This document shows positions 20,901 to 30,928 of a stretch of DNA of 64,000 nucleotides, piece after piece; the stretch's first letter is position 1, and the number at the start of each line of letters is the position of its first letter. This DNA comes from Trichomonas vaginalis G3 (Eukaryota > Parabasalia > Trichomonadida > Trichomonadidae), in the NCBI RefSeq assembly GCF_026262505.1, contig NC_067203.1, positions 3,100,001 to 3,164,000 of the forward strand, read 5' to 3'. Below the pieces are notes generated by a model that did no database searches, was not told the origin of the DNA, and worked only from the letters and a program-made list of their open reading frames with translations. The position numbers were made by a program, and so were the translations under genes.

Positions 20901-21682
20901 TATTTATGGCAAAACTATTCTATCTCCTATTGAGTCAAAAATAACCATAGTAGATGACAAAGATGCTATAAGATATGCCATCAGAAACTACAACCATATA
21001 GTGAAGTTCGAAGGTTTGGATGGTTCAGATAAAACTATTTTCAAGCTAACGAAAAGCATTTGCAGACACTTTAACTTCTGTCCACTTGGTGTTAATATTC
21101 TATCAATGTCGAAGAGAATAATGTGTGAAGTATTCTGTACTGCTGAAGACTTAGGAATGGACATCTTTTATAGCGATACGCGACAGTATGCATCTCTACA
21201 ATGAAGATATCCCTCGTTTAGCTGAAGAGTTTGAGAAACGTTATGGAAGAGTTCTCATTGGTAAAAACCTTGGTCAGTTTCATAGTGACTTCGCAGAAAT
21301 AACACCTGGAAAACAAAGTTTAGCATACAAGTCAATATTTTGTGGAAAGAAGACCTACATAGACTTACTCACTAACGATTTAAATGAAGTTGCATTTCAC
21401 TGCAGAATGAAAGGCGTGAAGCAAGATGTTATTGCTTTAACCGCTAATGAAATGTTTCCTGACTCTGTTCAGTGTTTCTATGATGAAGATAAAGGTTTAA
21501 TGGTTCCGCAAGGAAAATTTGACAAAGACTCTGAGTTCAGTGTTATGAAGTTATATAAAGCACTTCATGACGGTCAAGAGATTGGATTTGACTTATGTAA
21601 GTCTTCTAGTCCTTGCTTTGCTGAAAAGTTTAACTTCTCAATAACGACTAAAACAAGCTTTATTCGTAAGCTGAAGTTCTGA
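17902..21682 (+). pseudogene. Protein-primed family B DNA polymerase, broken
   Basis: About 1,250 codons of a Polinton PolB. A 560-residue N-terminal part comes first. The exonuclease motifs are DFEC (about residue 575), YFHNLSYDINFI (622) and YCKQDVRIL (750). Polymerase motif A is DFDAVSLYPSAI (839) and motif B is KLILNSIYGKT (about 995); the palm and thumb follow. The N-terminal part has DNCFVYACIQAG and DHYMLNE blocks also found in the Maverick 2 polymerase-like gene. It would copy the element using a terminal protein as primer. Broken, about one break. Confidence 0.92.
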
Positions 21683-21775
21683 GGTCATTTATTTTTGTCA
21701 GCAATGAGGTCATGAATGAGGTCATGAATGAGGTCATATATTTTTGTCAGAAATGAGGTCATTCGTGATAAAAAT
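21683..21775. repeat. 12 bp-period GAGGTCATGAAT repeats
   Basis: Five GAGGTCAT units follow the polymerase; three are exactly 12 bp apart and two are separated by TATTTTTGTCAG strings. The period matches that of the TCACC and CTAAC repeats elsewhere in the two elements, although the half-site sequence differs. Confidence 0.75.
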
Positions 21776-21791
21776 AAAACTAGCGTAGATT

Positions 21792-22649
21792 TTACAATAC
21801 TGCGATGGTAGAGTTTAAGAGTTGTGCTTCAATGTAGAGACAGTCCTTATGGTCTGGAGGTAAGAACACTGGGCAGTTATGGTCATGAGTGGAGAACATG
21901 TCTATCCAAAACTCACGATTGAAGCCAGTTAATTTATAGTATTTAGGGTTAGGAAGTGATGAAGTTCTTGTATGACCAATGAACTCATTTTCAACTCCCT
22001 TACTTAAGTTTGAATATAATATAGCTTGCTTTCTATCCCAAATGCCAGGTGTTACAATCTTTGAAAATTCATTTTTCCTCGGAAGCATTGCATCATAATT
22101 GAAAATATTCTTGAAATCATCACTTGGTTCAGAGATTTGAAATCTTATACGTAATGGATTTTCTTTCTTTTTAGCTACTTCATTGAATGGTGAGAATACA
22201 ATGAATTGACAGTCCTGTGTTCCATCTTCATTTTCATTAAATTCATAATGAAAGTCTATAAGTTGTGGCTGACTATCTTCTTCTTTCAGTTGTGCAAGAA
22301 ACTCACGTAAAGGCTGTAAAGTTTGTACTTCAATGTTGAACTTTTTCTCGAACATCTCATTAAATGAAATCATACATTGCAACAATGTTGTATCGTCTTT
22401 AAAGTATTTGTATATGTGAATGTTTTGGGCGCTTAAAGACTGTTCGTCATTTTCTATCTCGACTTGAAGTATAAAGTCAACCTTTCTGAAAGCACGTGTT
22501 ATATACATAGATGTTATGCCAATGTACTTCTCTTCATTTATGTTCACAATCCAGTCTGTTGGAAACTTAAACGTTACTCTGTTCCCCTTTATTTTGACGT
22601 CAGGGTTTTCACTACTGAACGCAACAGATAAAGGTATTTGTCTATACAT
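21792..22649 (-). CDS. Structural protein paralogue (Maverick 1)
   Basis: 285 residues, beta-rich. The start (VTFKFPTDWIVNINEEKYIGI) follows the same pattern as the F/Y-x-Y-P...W...KAIGFR block of the 282/286-residue proteins in Maverick 2 and of the broken gene at 5722-6602. The end (REFWIDMFSTHDHNCPVFLPP...) corresponds to their SDFQVWFTT...PLY end. A minor capsid or vertex role is inferred. ATTTTTATCAGAATTAA precedes the start. Looks whole. Confidence 0.65.
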   Translation of the reverse strand: MYRQIPLSVAFSSENPDVKIKGNRVTFKFPTDWIVNINEEKYIGITSMYITRAFRKVDFILQVEIENDEQSLSAQNIHIYKYFKDDTTLLQCMISFNEMFEKKFNIEVQTLQPLREFLAQLKEEDSQPQLIDFHYEFNENEDGTQDCQFIVFSPFNEVAKKKENPLRIRFQISEPSDDFKNIFNYDAMLPRKNEFSKIVTPGIWDRKQAILYSNLSKGVENEFIGHTRTSSLPNPKYYKLTGFNREFWIDMFSTHDHNCPVFLPPDHKDCLYIEAQLLNSTIAVL

Positions 22650-22673
22650 TTAATTCTGATAAAAATAAACCAT

Positions 22674-22933
22674 TTACTCTTTCTTTGCTTCAGCTTCTTT
22701 AGCTTTTGCTTCAGCTTCTTCTCTAGCTTTTTCGCCAGCAAACGTGGGTTCTTTTGTCTTCCAGCAGCTAATGCAGCAAGTTGTTTTTCACTAAGTTTTC
22801 TCTTTGGTCTCTCTGGCTTTTGTTCTTGTTTTTGTTCCTTCAGTTCGGATAAAATTTGCTCACGAATTTCTTTCTTCAATGCTTCAACATCTATGACCCC
22901 TTGGGTCTTGTCCGTAGGGCTTGTCTGAGTCAT
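22674..22933 (-). pseudogene. Charged Lys/Glu-rich small protein, probably broken
   Basis: About 85 residues: a short acidic start, then helices with a basic centre (RPKRKLSEKQLAALAAGRQK) and an Ala/Glu/Lys helix. It could bind DNA or act as an internal scaffold. The start follows TTTTTTTATCTGCAGTCAA. Probably broken, about one break, although low-complexity sequence makes this hard to judge. Confidence 0.5.
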
Positions 22934-22979
22934 TTGACTGCAGATAAAAAAACAAAATTAAAACTTTAACCGATGTAAA

Positions 22980-23405
22980 ATGAGCTTGTCAAAATCAGAG
23001 CGAGAGTCTATTATATTAAATGACGCAAGAGGAATACAACATCCTTTCTATTACGTAAGTCAGAGTAAAGATGGTAAAATATACGTAAGAAAAAGAAAGG
23101 TTCCATTAGCGAATGCAGAAAGCGACAACATTAAGGTGCATGGCAAGGGCGAAGCCCATATAAAACCTTCTATTCAAACTGAAAAGTCAATAGAACCAGA
23201 AGAAAAGAAGCCAGATGTTCTTTCAATAACGAACCAAGAGCTTATTGCAAAGTTCGTGAATTTCATTGAAAAGCAAACCGAGTCAAAGAACCCTGACCCA
23301 CCAGTGAAAGAAGTTGAGACAAAAGAGAATGTACAGTTCATTGAAAATGTCAAGAAACAACTTCCACCACGAATGCCAAAAAGAAGAGTGAGAATAATGA
23401 AGTAA
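22980..23405 (+). CDS. Small basic-ended protein before capsid gene
   Basis: 141 residues. The first 40 (ESIILNDARGIQHPFYYVSQ, SKDGKIYVRKRK) share the pattern of a short fold also seen in the 93-residue protein of Maverick 2 (IIESARSGNTNPNYKVTF) and in the 78-residue gene at 25526. The rest is a Lys/Glu/Pro linker and a basic end (MPKRRVRIMK). Its place just before the major capsid gene suggests an internal virion or scaffold protein; this is inference. Confidence 0.6.
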   Translation: MSLSKSERESIILNDARGIQHPFYYVSQSKDGKIYVRKRKVPLANAESDNIKVHGKGEAHIKPSIQTEKSIEPEEKKPDVLSITNQELIAKFVNFIEKQTESKNPDPPVKEVETKENVQFIENVKKQLPPRMPKRRVRIMK

Positions 23406-23432
23406 ATAGATATTTTTATCCGAAGTAAATAC

Positions 23433-24983
23433 ATGCAGAACGAACAGTTAAACGAATTTACTCCAGCAGAGCATATTCATCAGATTCGCTCATATTTCGA
23501 TATCATAGACAATGCAGTTCAAATTGGTGACACTAATAGAAAATATTCTGACGCAAAGATTCCATCACAACCTGGAACTGCTAAAGATAACACATGGGTA
23601 ACATTCAATCTCTCACCTCCTGGTGAAAATATGTTGGACCTTTACAATACATTCATTACGTATAAAATGGAAGGTCAATTTATTGTAGATAAAGAAATTG
23701 GTTCAGGTTCCAATAAAACAAACCCACCAGGATTTTGGATTGGTTTCGATGACGCTTTCTATGCAGTTGCTGGATATCAAATCCTTGCAAATGGTCGTAT
23801 CGTATATTCTCAAGACAACGCAAGAGAAGAAGCATATATAACTTCAAACTCACAAACTACCGAACAAATAAAGAAAGTAGATGTTTTCTCAAAGACTCGA
23901 CATGAAGATGTGTGGAGTCATTCGGGAACATGCAGAACAGGACAAATTGTTAGTGGTCCAATTACAGCAGGAAAATCAAATGATTTTAAGCTTCGTTTAA
24001 GAATTCCTGTTAGAAAGTTTTTACCATTAGAAGCTATAAGATTTATTCCTGCATTTGCTGGTAACATTCAGCTTAAAGTAAAGTTCAGTAGCGACGCATT
24101 ACAATGCACATCTATATCTGTAAATGATATCATTGCTTTCAATCCAACTCTTAAAGTTGCATTTGCTTCAGATTCAAATCCACCGACAAATAAATTTGTT
24201 CCATGGAATGAACCATTCACTATGATAACGAAGGCAATAGAAGCTAGTGGAACAGTTACTATTACAACTGTAACCCAGCAACTATTTCGAACAAAGATGG
24301 ATTTTAATGAATGTTTCATTCATCCAAAGTCATTCTCTTTAGACCCTAACATTTATACAGAACTTGTAGAACATTATACAAACGAGGCTTTATGTTTTCC
24401 TGTTAAAGTTATGGATTGGATTCCTATGGACGGTTCATTCTCAAAGAATACAGATAGTTCAAGTGCAACATTTACAGCAGCTTATACGCCTATTAATGTT
24501 AAAAGTATTTGGGCACTATTTAGAAAGAAAGACAACTATTATGTTAATTTTGAGAACCCTAAGTTTAAATATCTTCAGCTTTCCATGGGAGCTTATGGAA
24601 ATATGCCTGCAGAACCTGAAAAATCATATGGACCTGTATTTTATGAAATGGTTGCGAACGCTTGCAATACAAACAATGATATGATAGGATTTAATGAAGA
24701 TGTTATGAGGTCATTGGTGGATGATGGTAGTGTGGAACATAAATGGGATAGCTATGACAACACACATTTCTTATGTGGTTTTCCAACAGAAGTGGACTTT
24801 TGCTTCCAGCAAGGTCAAACATCTACTGCTCCAATAACATACAAATTGTCTGTTAAAGGACCTATTGAACTAGCAACTGAAAATGTACCAAAGCCACTTA
24901 TTGGATTTATGAGGGATTGTTGCTTTGCCATTCAGGTGCGTGCTAATGGCATACCAATAATAAGATTGACGACTATAACTTAG
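23433..24983 (+). CDS. Major capsid protein, double jelly-roll type
   Basis: 516 residues, the usual size for a Polinton major capsid protein. The strands of two jelly rolls are suggested by the alternating pattern. LRIPVRKFLPLEAIRFIPAF followed by AGNIQLKVKF is the most telling block; it matches LRVPLSSFLIFRFLRYLPNW followed by AGKISIELTP in the Maverick 2 capsid gene. GFWIGFDDAFYAV and the Asn/Gly-rich loops fit the same family. Trimers would build the shell packed by the ATPase. ATTTTTATCCGAAGTAAATAC precedes the start. Looks whole. Confidence 0.85.
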   Translation: MQNEQLNEFTPAEHIHQIRSYFDIIDNAVQIGDTNRKYSDAKIPSQPGTAKDNTWVTFNLSPPGENMLDLYNTFITYKMEGQFIVDKEIGSGSNKTNPPGFWIGFDDAFYAVAGYQILANGRIVYSQDNAREEAYITSNSQTTEQIKKVDVFSKTRHEDVWSHSGTCRTGQIVSGPITAGKSNDFKLRLRIPVRKFLPLEAIRFIPAFAGNIQLKVKFSSDALQCTSISVNDIIAFNPTLKVAFASDSNPPTNKFVPWNEPFTMITKAIEASGTVTITTVTQQLFRTKMDFNECFIHPKSFSLDPNIYTELVEHYTNEALCFPVKVMDWIPMDGSFSKNTDSSSATFTAAYTPINVKSIWALFRKKDNYYVNFENPKFKYLQLSMGAYGNMPAEPEKSYGPVFYEMVANACNTNNDMIGFNEDVMRSLVDDGSVEHKWDSYDNTHFLCGFPTEVDFCFQQGQTSTAPITYKLSVKGPIELATENVPKPLIGFMRDCCFAIQVRANGIPIIRLTTIT

Positions 24984-25036
24984 CAACTGACGACGGTGAG
25001 GAATAAAGGATGAACGTTTATTTTTAAAGCTTATAA

Positions 25037-25477
25037 ATGAGTTCTTCATCAAGCTCTCGTGAACCTTCACCATCTATGAAACAAACTTTACCAAACGATT
25101 ATGGAGCACCTATTGAATATTTCTTACGAGCTGCACAATGGCAAAGAGCAGTCTCACCAAGGTTAGGTGTTCCACCAGCTCCTGTCAAAAATAGCATTTG
25201 GTCAAGTCCTTATATAAGATATGGTCTCCCACTAGGTTTGCTAGCTACAGCAGGAGCAGTTATGATGTTGAAAAGAAATAAAGCAAATGTTGTAAATAAT
25301 ACTGAAGTAGCTGAAGTTAAACAAACTCCAACACCTTCACAAGCAAAACCTTCAATGACTCCTGAACCTATGGAAGTACAAACTCCTGTTCAAAAGTCAA
25401 CTCCTAAACCGACTCCAACATTTAAACCAGAACCTACTCCTCAAATAAATCGTAAAACTCATGCGTTTCCTTACTGA
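25037..25477 (+). CDS. Single-span membrane protein with Pro-rich tail
   Basis: 146 residues: a Ser/Pro start, a membrane segment at about 60-76 (YGLPLGLLATAGAVMML), a basic stop (KRNK), then a Pro/Thr/Lys-rich tail. The membrane segment plus tail suggests a protein anchored in a host or virion membrane. Rightward, just after the capsid gene. TTATTTTTAAAGCTTATAA precedes the start. No family recognised. Confidence 0.6.
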   Translation: MSSSSSSREPSPSMKQTLPNDYGAPIEYFLRAAQWQRAVSPRLGVPPAPVKNSIWSSPYIRYGLPLGLLATAGAVMMLKRNKANVVNNTEVAEVKQTPTPSQAKPSMTPEPMEVQTPVQKSTPKPTPTFKPEPTPQINRKTHAFPY

Positions 25478-25525
25478 AAAAATAACGTTATTTTTATTTA
25501 ATATTAAAATTTTTATTTGATTGAA

Positions 25526-25762
25526 ATGACAAATAAAGTCACTGAAGCAATGAAACAAAAGTTTTTGGTAGAATACATTAAATCAGGAACTATTCCAGAA
25601 GGTTTTTACATTCATACTATGAAGGATGGTAGAGTTCAGTTTAGAAAGATAAAGCAACCATTAGATAGAGAAGGTATATTAAGGAAGATTAAACTTCATG
25701 AGGACAACATTGCTGAACTTAAGAAGAAGTTAGAAGAGTTGGAGAAAGGAAGAGAGTTATAA
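25526..25762 (+). CDS. Small protein with C-terminal coiled coil
   Basis: 78 residues from the ATG at 25526. The start (EYIKSGTIPEGFYIHTMKDG) shows the short fold shared with the genes at 22980 and 44838; the end is a Leu/Lys/Glu coiled coil. Its last codons fall in the right terminal repeat, in a different frame from the gene that overlaps the left repeat. Confidence 0.6.
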   Translation: MTNKVTEAMKQKFLVEYIKSGTIPEGFYIHTMKDGRVQFRKIKQPLDREGILRKIKLHEDNIAELKKKLEELEKGREL

Positions 25763-26430
25763 AGCAATGAATTCAACAGGGTGAGAAAAGAGGTGAGATC
25801 TCACCACTTCACCTAAATTTATTTTTGTGCTATGTTTTCATACGTGTGAGGGTGGTGATATCATTTATTTTTAAGTTTATTTTTTATTTTACTGAAAATT
25901 TTTATTTGGATGTATTTGAAAGAACAAAAGCAACTCATTCGAATTCCACAGTATAACAAACATACATTTAAACATTTATTCTTCCTTCCTGAGCATAACA
26001 TGTTCTTTCAAATACATCCGAGACCAGTTGACTTTTCATTGACTGTGTATAAAGATAGAAATAGTTATATCATTAAACCATACGATGACGAAGGTAAGTT
26101 ATGTAAATTGTACGTTAAGAAGTTAGAGAAAGTTTATGGCTTCAAGTATGACTACAATAGGGTTAACACTGATGATGAAGATATTGAGGAAAATTTATGA
26201 GAACATTAGTGAAGTCGTTAGTGAGAACGATAGTGAGAACGTTTATTTTTTACATTAGTGAGTTCGTTAGTGAAGTGAAGTGGTTGGCGGCTTTGTAAAT
26301 ATTTAAGGTTAAGTTAGTTTTTGCGTTCATGTTGTAAAATATACGTTAACGGTTTTGTAAAGTGTTAAATTCACAAGTATTGGGTAAAGTGGAACGCAGT
26401 GCCACCATACCCAAGACTTGTATACTAACT
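25746..26430. repeat. Right terminal inverted repeat of Maverick 1
   Basis: About 685 bp, the reverse of 4297-4993. Contains the second copy of the 96-residue gene, a GGTGAGATCTCACC palindrome near 25792 and the 12 bp TTAGTGAGAACG-type repeats. Ends at AATAT target duplication. Confidence 0.95.
25910..26200 (+). CDS. Maverick TIR-encoded protein, right copy
   Basis: The 96-residue protein is identical in sequence to that of 4527-4817. Because the terminal repeats are otherwise slightly different, identity of this gene suggests either a recent insertion with changes limited to the repeats, or selection or copying between ends. Unknown function. Confidence 0.75.
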   Translation: MYLKEQKQLIRIPQYNKHTFKHLFFLPEHNMFFQIHPRPVDFSLTVYKDRNSYIIKPYDDEGKLCKLYVKKLEKVYGFKYDYNRVNTDDEDIEENL

Positions 26431-26474
26431 AATATATCTATTTATTATATACTAATGCTATTTTCAACTAGAAG

Positions 26475-27210
26475 TGAGGTACGGTAATCTTACGGATTCC
26501 CGTAACTCAATTTTACGGAAAAAGTGCAGTAAACTACTCAATTTACGGAAAAAGTGTCGTAAACTATTGATGTGGCGGTAAAATCACGGTAATTCACGGA
26601 AAGCTATATGCGAAAATTTGAAATTATACAAAATCGAGCGAAACACTTTTAAATAGGTTGTTCTCGTATTTAAAATACTATTCCCAGATTTATTGTCGTC
26701 AGAATATTTCCAAATTTTTGCCGATTTACAAAAAATGATTTACAAAGCATATTTTTTAATCTAAAAAATTCCTAAAAAAAAGGAACCGGTGTGCGGAAAC
26801 CTCGGTAAATTACCGCGGTTCCCGTTGGGACTGCCATACCAAAATTTATGGCATTCCAAACGGGAACCGCGGTTGGTTACCATGGATTTCCGTCACCGGT
26901 CACATTTTAAAGATTTTTTAAGCCTTATAAAAATATGCTTTGTAAATCATTTTTTGTAAATCGGCAAAAATTTGGTAATTTTCTTCAACTAATAAATCTG
27001 CGAATAGCATTTATAATACAAGAACAATCTTTTAAAATGAGTTTGATTCATTTTTGTATAATTTCATATAGGCACATATATTCTTCCGGGACTTTCCGTG
27101 ATTTTACCGTAAAATCATTACTTTACACCAATTTTTCCGTATTTTGAATAGTTTACTGCACTTTTTCCGTAAAATTGAGTTACGGGAATCCGCAAAATTT
27201 CCGGACCTCA
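26475..27210. mobile_element. Fold-back element (736 bp palindrome)
   Basis: The whole segment is one imperfect inverted repeat centred near 26842. It starts TGAGGTACGG and ends CCGGACCTCA. Repeated arms carry GGATTCCCGTAACTCAATTT, AAAAAGTGCAGTAAACT, TTTTTGCCGATTTACAAAAA and AACGGGAACCGCGG. No gene is seen. This is the form of a fold-back MITE. It lies 44 bp from the end of Maverick 1. A clear target duplication was not found. Confidence 0.8.
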
Positions 27211-27594
27211 TTTTTCATAGAATATAATAATAATATTTGATAAAAAGATATATTATTTATATTTTTGATTTTTGAATTACGGAAAAAGTGAATTGATAAC
27301 TTGATTTTTTTATATGGTTAATTTTTCAAATGATATTATGAAGATCTAAAATATTAAAAGTAAAAAATTGAATTACGGAAAAAGTGAGGTCAAAAGTGAA
27401 ATAAATTTGCAGAACAATTTTCATTGAAATAAGCTTTATTTTTCATTATTAATAACAATGCAAAAAATATTTATCACGGGTTCAAAATTTAAAATTAAAT
27501 ATTTTAATAATTTACATCTTATTCTTTATTTTATATTTAACCCGTGAAAATATCATTTAAAAATTGAATATATTCAAAAAGCTTTATTTTTATT
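27211..27594. other. A/T-rich leader before transposase, no other gene
   Basis: Contains two GAATTACGGAAAAAGTG strings that mirror those at 4150-4290, and an inverted pair CACGGGTT ... AACCCGTG. No coding seen before 27595. Confidence 0.5.
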
Positions 27595-29729
27595 ATGACT
27601 GCATGGGATCCTCATGTATATGATGAGTGGATTCCATTTAAGAAGACGAAATATCCACCAACTCCTGAAACATTGGAAACAAAGTGTGGAAAAAATGTTT
27701 CACTACGATCGGCTATTATGAGAATGAGCCTAATCAATCAGACAAAGGAAGGCTCTTTACATACTGTGCCGAATGTAGTGAAACATTAGTTCAAGGGCAG
27801 TTCGTGCGATGCATTAAAAAAAGCAGGAAAAATGATTTTAAAGATCATAAGTGCAAATTTTTACTCCCAATGCCCAACTACGTTCCTGCTGAGCACCAAG
27901 TTGAGAATACTCAGCAAGCAGTTGGCTCTGGTAATGATCCTTCGTTAGAAGAGATCATTGCCAGGCTTATTGCGAGCCTAGATATAAGCCTTTATGCCAC
28001 AATGAAGCCAGCATTTAAAAGCTTCCTAGAGAGCTTCGCCAAATGGCTTAAAAATAAAGTCAATCGCGAACAGGGCATCAACTTTACAATCCCAGACATT
28101 GAGTTCACACGGCGCGGTGTCAGAGAGGCATTGATTACTTTAGGCAAAACAGACTCCTCTCGGGGCCTAAAGTTCTGCGAGGAATTCCGCATCTTCTCAA
28201 TTTCCCTGGACTGCGGAACACACGGCAGCCGTCATGGTCTATTCTCTTGTGTGTGCAATCCAGGCAAAACAGATCGCCACCAATTCTTCGACACAACAAT
28301 TTCGACTAATTGGACATACGAGGACTACCATACGTGGTTTGATTCTCTTAAGGTTAATAAAAACCACGTAGCTGGAGTAGTCGGAGATGGTTTGCCAGCC
28401 CAGGTTAAAGGACTCTGCCACTGGAGGCCAGAAGGAGCCCTTTTCCCTGGCTTACAAACCGTGTACATTCGTTGCCTTAACCACGTCTTGAACAATGCTA
28501 TTGTCCACGCACGTAAGCAATGTCCATTGTTGAATGAACTGATGAATAGAGTTCACCAGATTATCATTATCTTTAAGAATCACGATATGAGAGCGAGATA
28601 CAAGATCAGGGTTCCATCAATCCCGGAAACTCGCTGGCTCTACATATATGATACTCTGTTTTTCATCTTTGATAATCTGGAAACAATTAATACTGCTTTA
28701 AGAAGTGGAGATCTTCCACTATCCCTTTCCAGAGCTACACGTGAACAGTTACAATGGACACGTGATGGAATTCCTCCACTCTTTAAAGATGCTTTAATGA
28801 TATTCAAGCCATTAAAGCAACTTCAATTATGGCTGGAATCCAACAAGTCCATGGGTGCTTATGCATTCCTGATGATACAACAGTGCCAAGGGATGTTGGA
28901 TGAAATGGCAGGAAGATTAACGCCAGATGGTGAAGAGATTCTCCGATCAATCACTACAATATTCAAAAATGATATGAAAGAATATGGTAGAATTGATTTG
29001 CTTCGGTTTGCTTTCGGCTTTACACCGTTAGCAAGGAAGATCATCAGAGACAAGAAGGGTTTTGGAGGAAAGACAAGCTATCCACCTATAATGCAGTTGA
29101 AAGATGTGCAAGTCCCAACGATTCCTTCCCTGAGGATCATCAATCGCGAGATCACATTTGAGAAACTCGGCGAAATCCTTGAAGAAGAACGAACAGAACG
29201 TGTTGACGAGGTAGCCGAGCATGATGAAGAGATCCAGCAAGCAGAAGAGGAACAAATGCTTAACGACGATCATGCAGCCGAAACAAATGCCGATGGTTCG
29301 AGGAATTCCTTGGTCTGGGATGTTGTAGATGAAGAGATAAAAGATCTATACACATTCATGATAACAATCCTCAGACAAAGAGCAATTGCCGAATCAACAG
29401 TTGATCCAACGATCAATAAAGACGATAGAGCCAAGGAATTGAGTGATGCTTACGATTTCTTCATAGAGCAAGATGATTCCCATCTTATAAATGGTCATCA
29501 TCTTGCTCAAAATGATGGCAAGTTTTGGTACATGAATGGCATAAAGCAACTAAAAGCAATAAGACCAATTGGAAAAAGGATGATGTCACTTTCGTGCAGT
29601 GAAGCAGATGTAGAACGTGTAATATCTGAATTGCGAAAGACAAGAAATTCAATGAACGAATCATGCAAAGAAGAATATGTAGCATGCCGCTTCTTCATCA
29701 AGTTGAATGATGATCAATTTGATATTTGA
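27595..29729 (+). pseudogene. hAT-family transposase, one frameshift
   Basis: About 710 codons. A zinc-finger region YCAECSETLVQG with later H and C (KDHKC) is followed by a split RNase-H-like core: SISLDCGTHGSRHG, VVGDGLPAQVKGL, the hAT-typical CLNHVLNNAI and PETRWLYIYDTL (R-W motif). The C-terminus has the dimerisation block FWYMNGIKQLKAIRP ... SCSEADVERVISELRKTRN. This is a plain DNA transposon gene. The frame from ATG 27595 changes near 27690-27700, at a run of A; all downstream is open. A sequencing slip in the A run is possible, otherwise inactive. Confidence 0.85.
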
Positions 29730-29904
29730 TTTTGTTTTTTAATAAAATTTATTAAATAATTTGTTTTAAAAAGTATTATTTTTATTCGTAAAGATATTAG
29801 ACAGAAGGTGGCCAGCCTAATGTCTATCAATCTTTAATATTAGTAGTAATTTCCCGCATTTCTGAATGATGATTGATTAGCTTTGTTGTTATTGATGTAA
29901 AACT

Positions 29905-30001
29905 GGATAAGTATTAAATAATTATATTAATCTTGGCCAGGGGACTGCTGATGGCCAGTCAGCAGCGGCCACTATGAATCATTATAATTATTTAATACCT
30001 A
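29905..30001. repeat. 97 bp imperfect palindrome downstream of transposase
   Basis: Arms AAGTATTAAATAATTATA and its complement enclose GGCCAG and the inner hairpin CTGCTGATGGCCAGTCAGCAG. It may be a subterminal structure or an unrelated small insertion. Confidence 0.65.
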
Positions 30002-30649
30002 AATTGAGGTAAAAAGCAATAAGACTTGCCGAGCCTCATGCCCCTACCTCATATAAATAGAATCACACTTTAGTGAATCAACATCTATAAGAATGAAGTG
30101 TTTTGAAGCTGAAATAATATTGAATAGAAATTAATTTTTTCTGAAATTTTGAATGAAATTATGGGAAATAAAAAAATTACTAAATATTGTATTCATACAA
30201 ATATATTATTTTAAAGGAAAAATAGATGCTGATAGAAACGATGAAAATTTTTGAAAACTTTACAATTAATTTATGTTCGTTAACCACAGAGCTTGCAATC
30301 CAAAGCTCACGTTAGACAACAAGAGTCATGAAGTCTCATACTAAGGGATATCCAACATATATTTTAATAATCTAATGTTTGTGACAAATATTCAACATAA
30401 AATTAAGTTTTCGTTTCGTTACAAGGCATTCATACTTTGGAGATATCATATTTAATGTACAGAAAAGTTAATATTAAACAATACATGCTAAAGAATTAAT
30501 AAATAAGATAATAAAATAAATTTATACGTAATTACTTTCATTTAATATGCTTTATGCTGTATAATATTGATTAAGAGGCATTAAAAGGTTCCATAGTCTG
30601 CTTTTATAGGCAAGATTTTTGATAAAAATTTTAAATTTTGAAAAATGAT
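30002..30649. other. No gene seen
   Basis: A/T-rich right arm of the hAT-like element without convincing coding or repeat, ending in a purine run that pairs with the pyrimidine run at 2890-2990. Confidence 0.5.
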
Positions 30650-30852
30650 GAGAAAAGGAAAAAAAGGTAAATGAGAGCAAGAGGAGGGAAAAAAGAAAAA
30701 GAAAAGAAAGGGAAGGGAAAAATAAAAGAAAGAAGGACATATAAAAATTTAGATGCGCATTCTTAATGCCGAGGCGGCTTGCCGCCGAGGCGCAATTTTT
30801 TTAGGCCTCTACGGTAACCCGGCAATGTTTTTTAAAATCTTGTACAGCCCTA
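30650..30852. repeat. Right terminal inverted repeat of the hAT-like element
   Basis: The reverse of 2784-2990: purine run, AAGGACATAT, ATGCGCAT, the hairpin GGCGGCTTGCCGCC, CGGCAATGTTTTTT and final TTGTACAGCCCTA. It lies 1.1 kb after the transposase stop. Identity is partial, so the element is old relative to Maverick 1. Confidence 0.55.
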
Positions 30853-30889
30853 CCAAAATTTCAAATTTTAATTTTTTGAAAAAAGAGGC

Positions 30890-30928
30890 CACCCGTATGT
30901 ACGTTTATTTGAGAGGAGGAGGAGGATT
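30890..30928 (+). repeat. 37 bp direct repeat, right copy
   Basis: Same orientation as 2431-2467, with one extra GGA. Marks the right edge of the hAT/Maverick nest. Confidence 0.75.

Larger units (their letters stand above)
4297..26430. mobile_element. Maverick/Polinton 1, 22.1 kb, both ends present
   Basis: The terminal inverted repeats begin AGTTAGTATACAAGTC at 4297 and end with the complement at 26430. The 5 bp AATAT flanks both ends (4292-4296, 26431-26435), as expected for target duplication. Genes include capsid proteins, packaging ATPase, rve integrase, PolB, tail-fibre-like protein and KilA-N proteins. It looks mostly whole, with about five broken genes. The close match of the two terminal repeats suggests a fairly recent insertion. 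It sits inside an older transposon. Confidence 0.95.

Noticed and set aside
22638-22928. Phe/Cys/Ser-rich plus-strand frame
   Set aside because: Antisense to the Lys/Glu-rich small gene.
26935-27147. 70-codon open frame
   Set aside because: Lies inside one arm of the fold-back palindrome.
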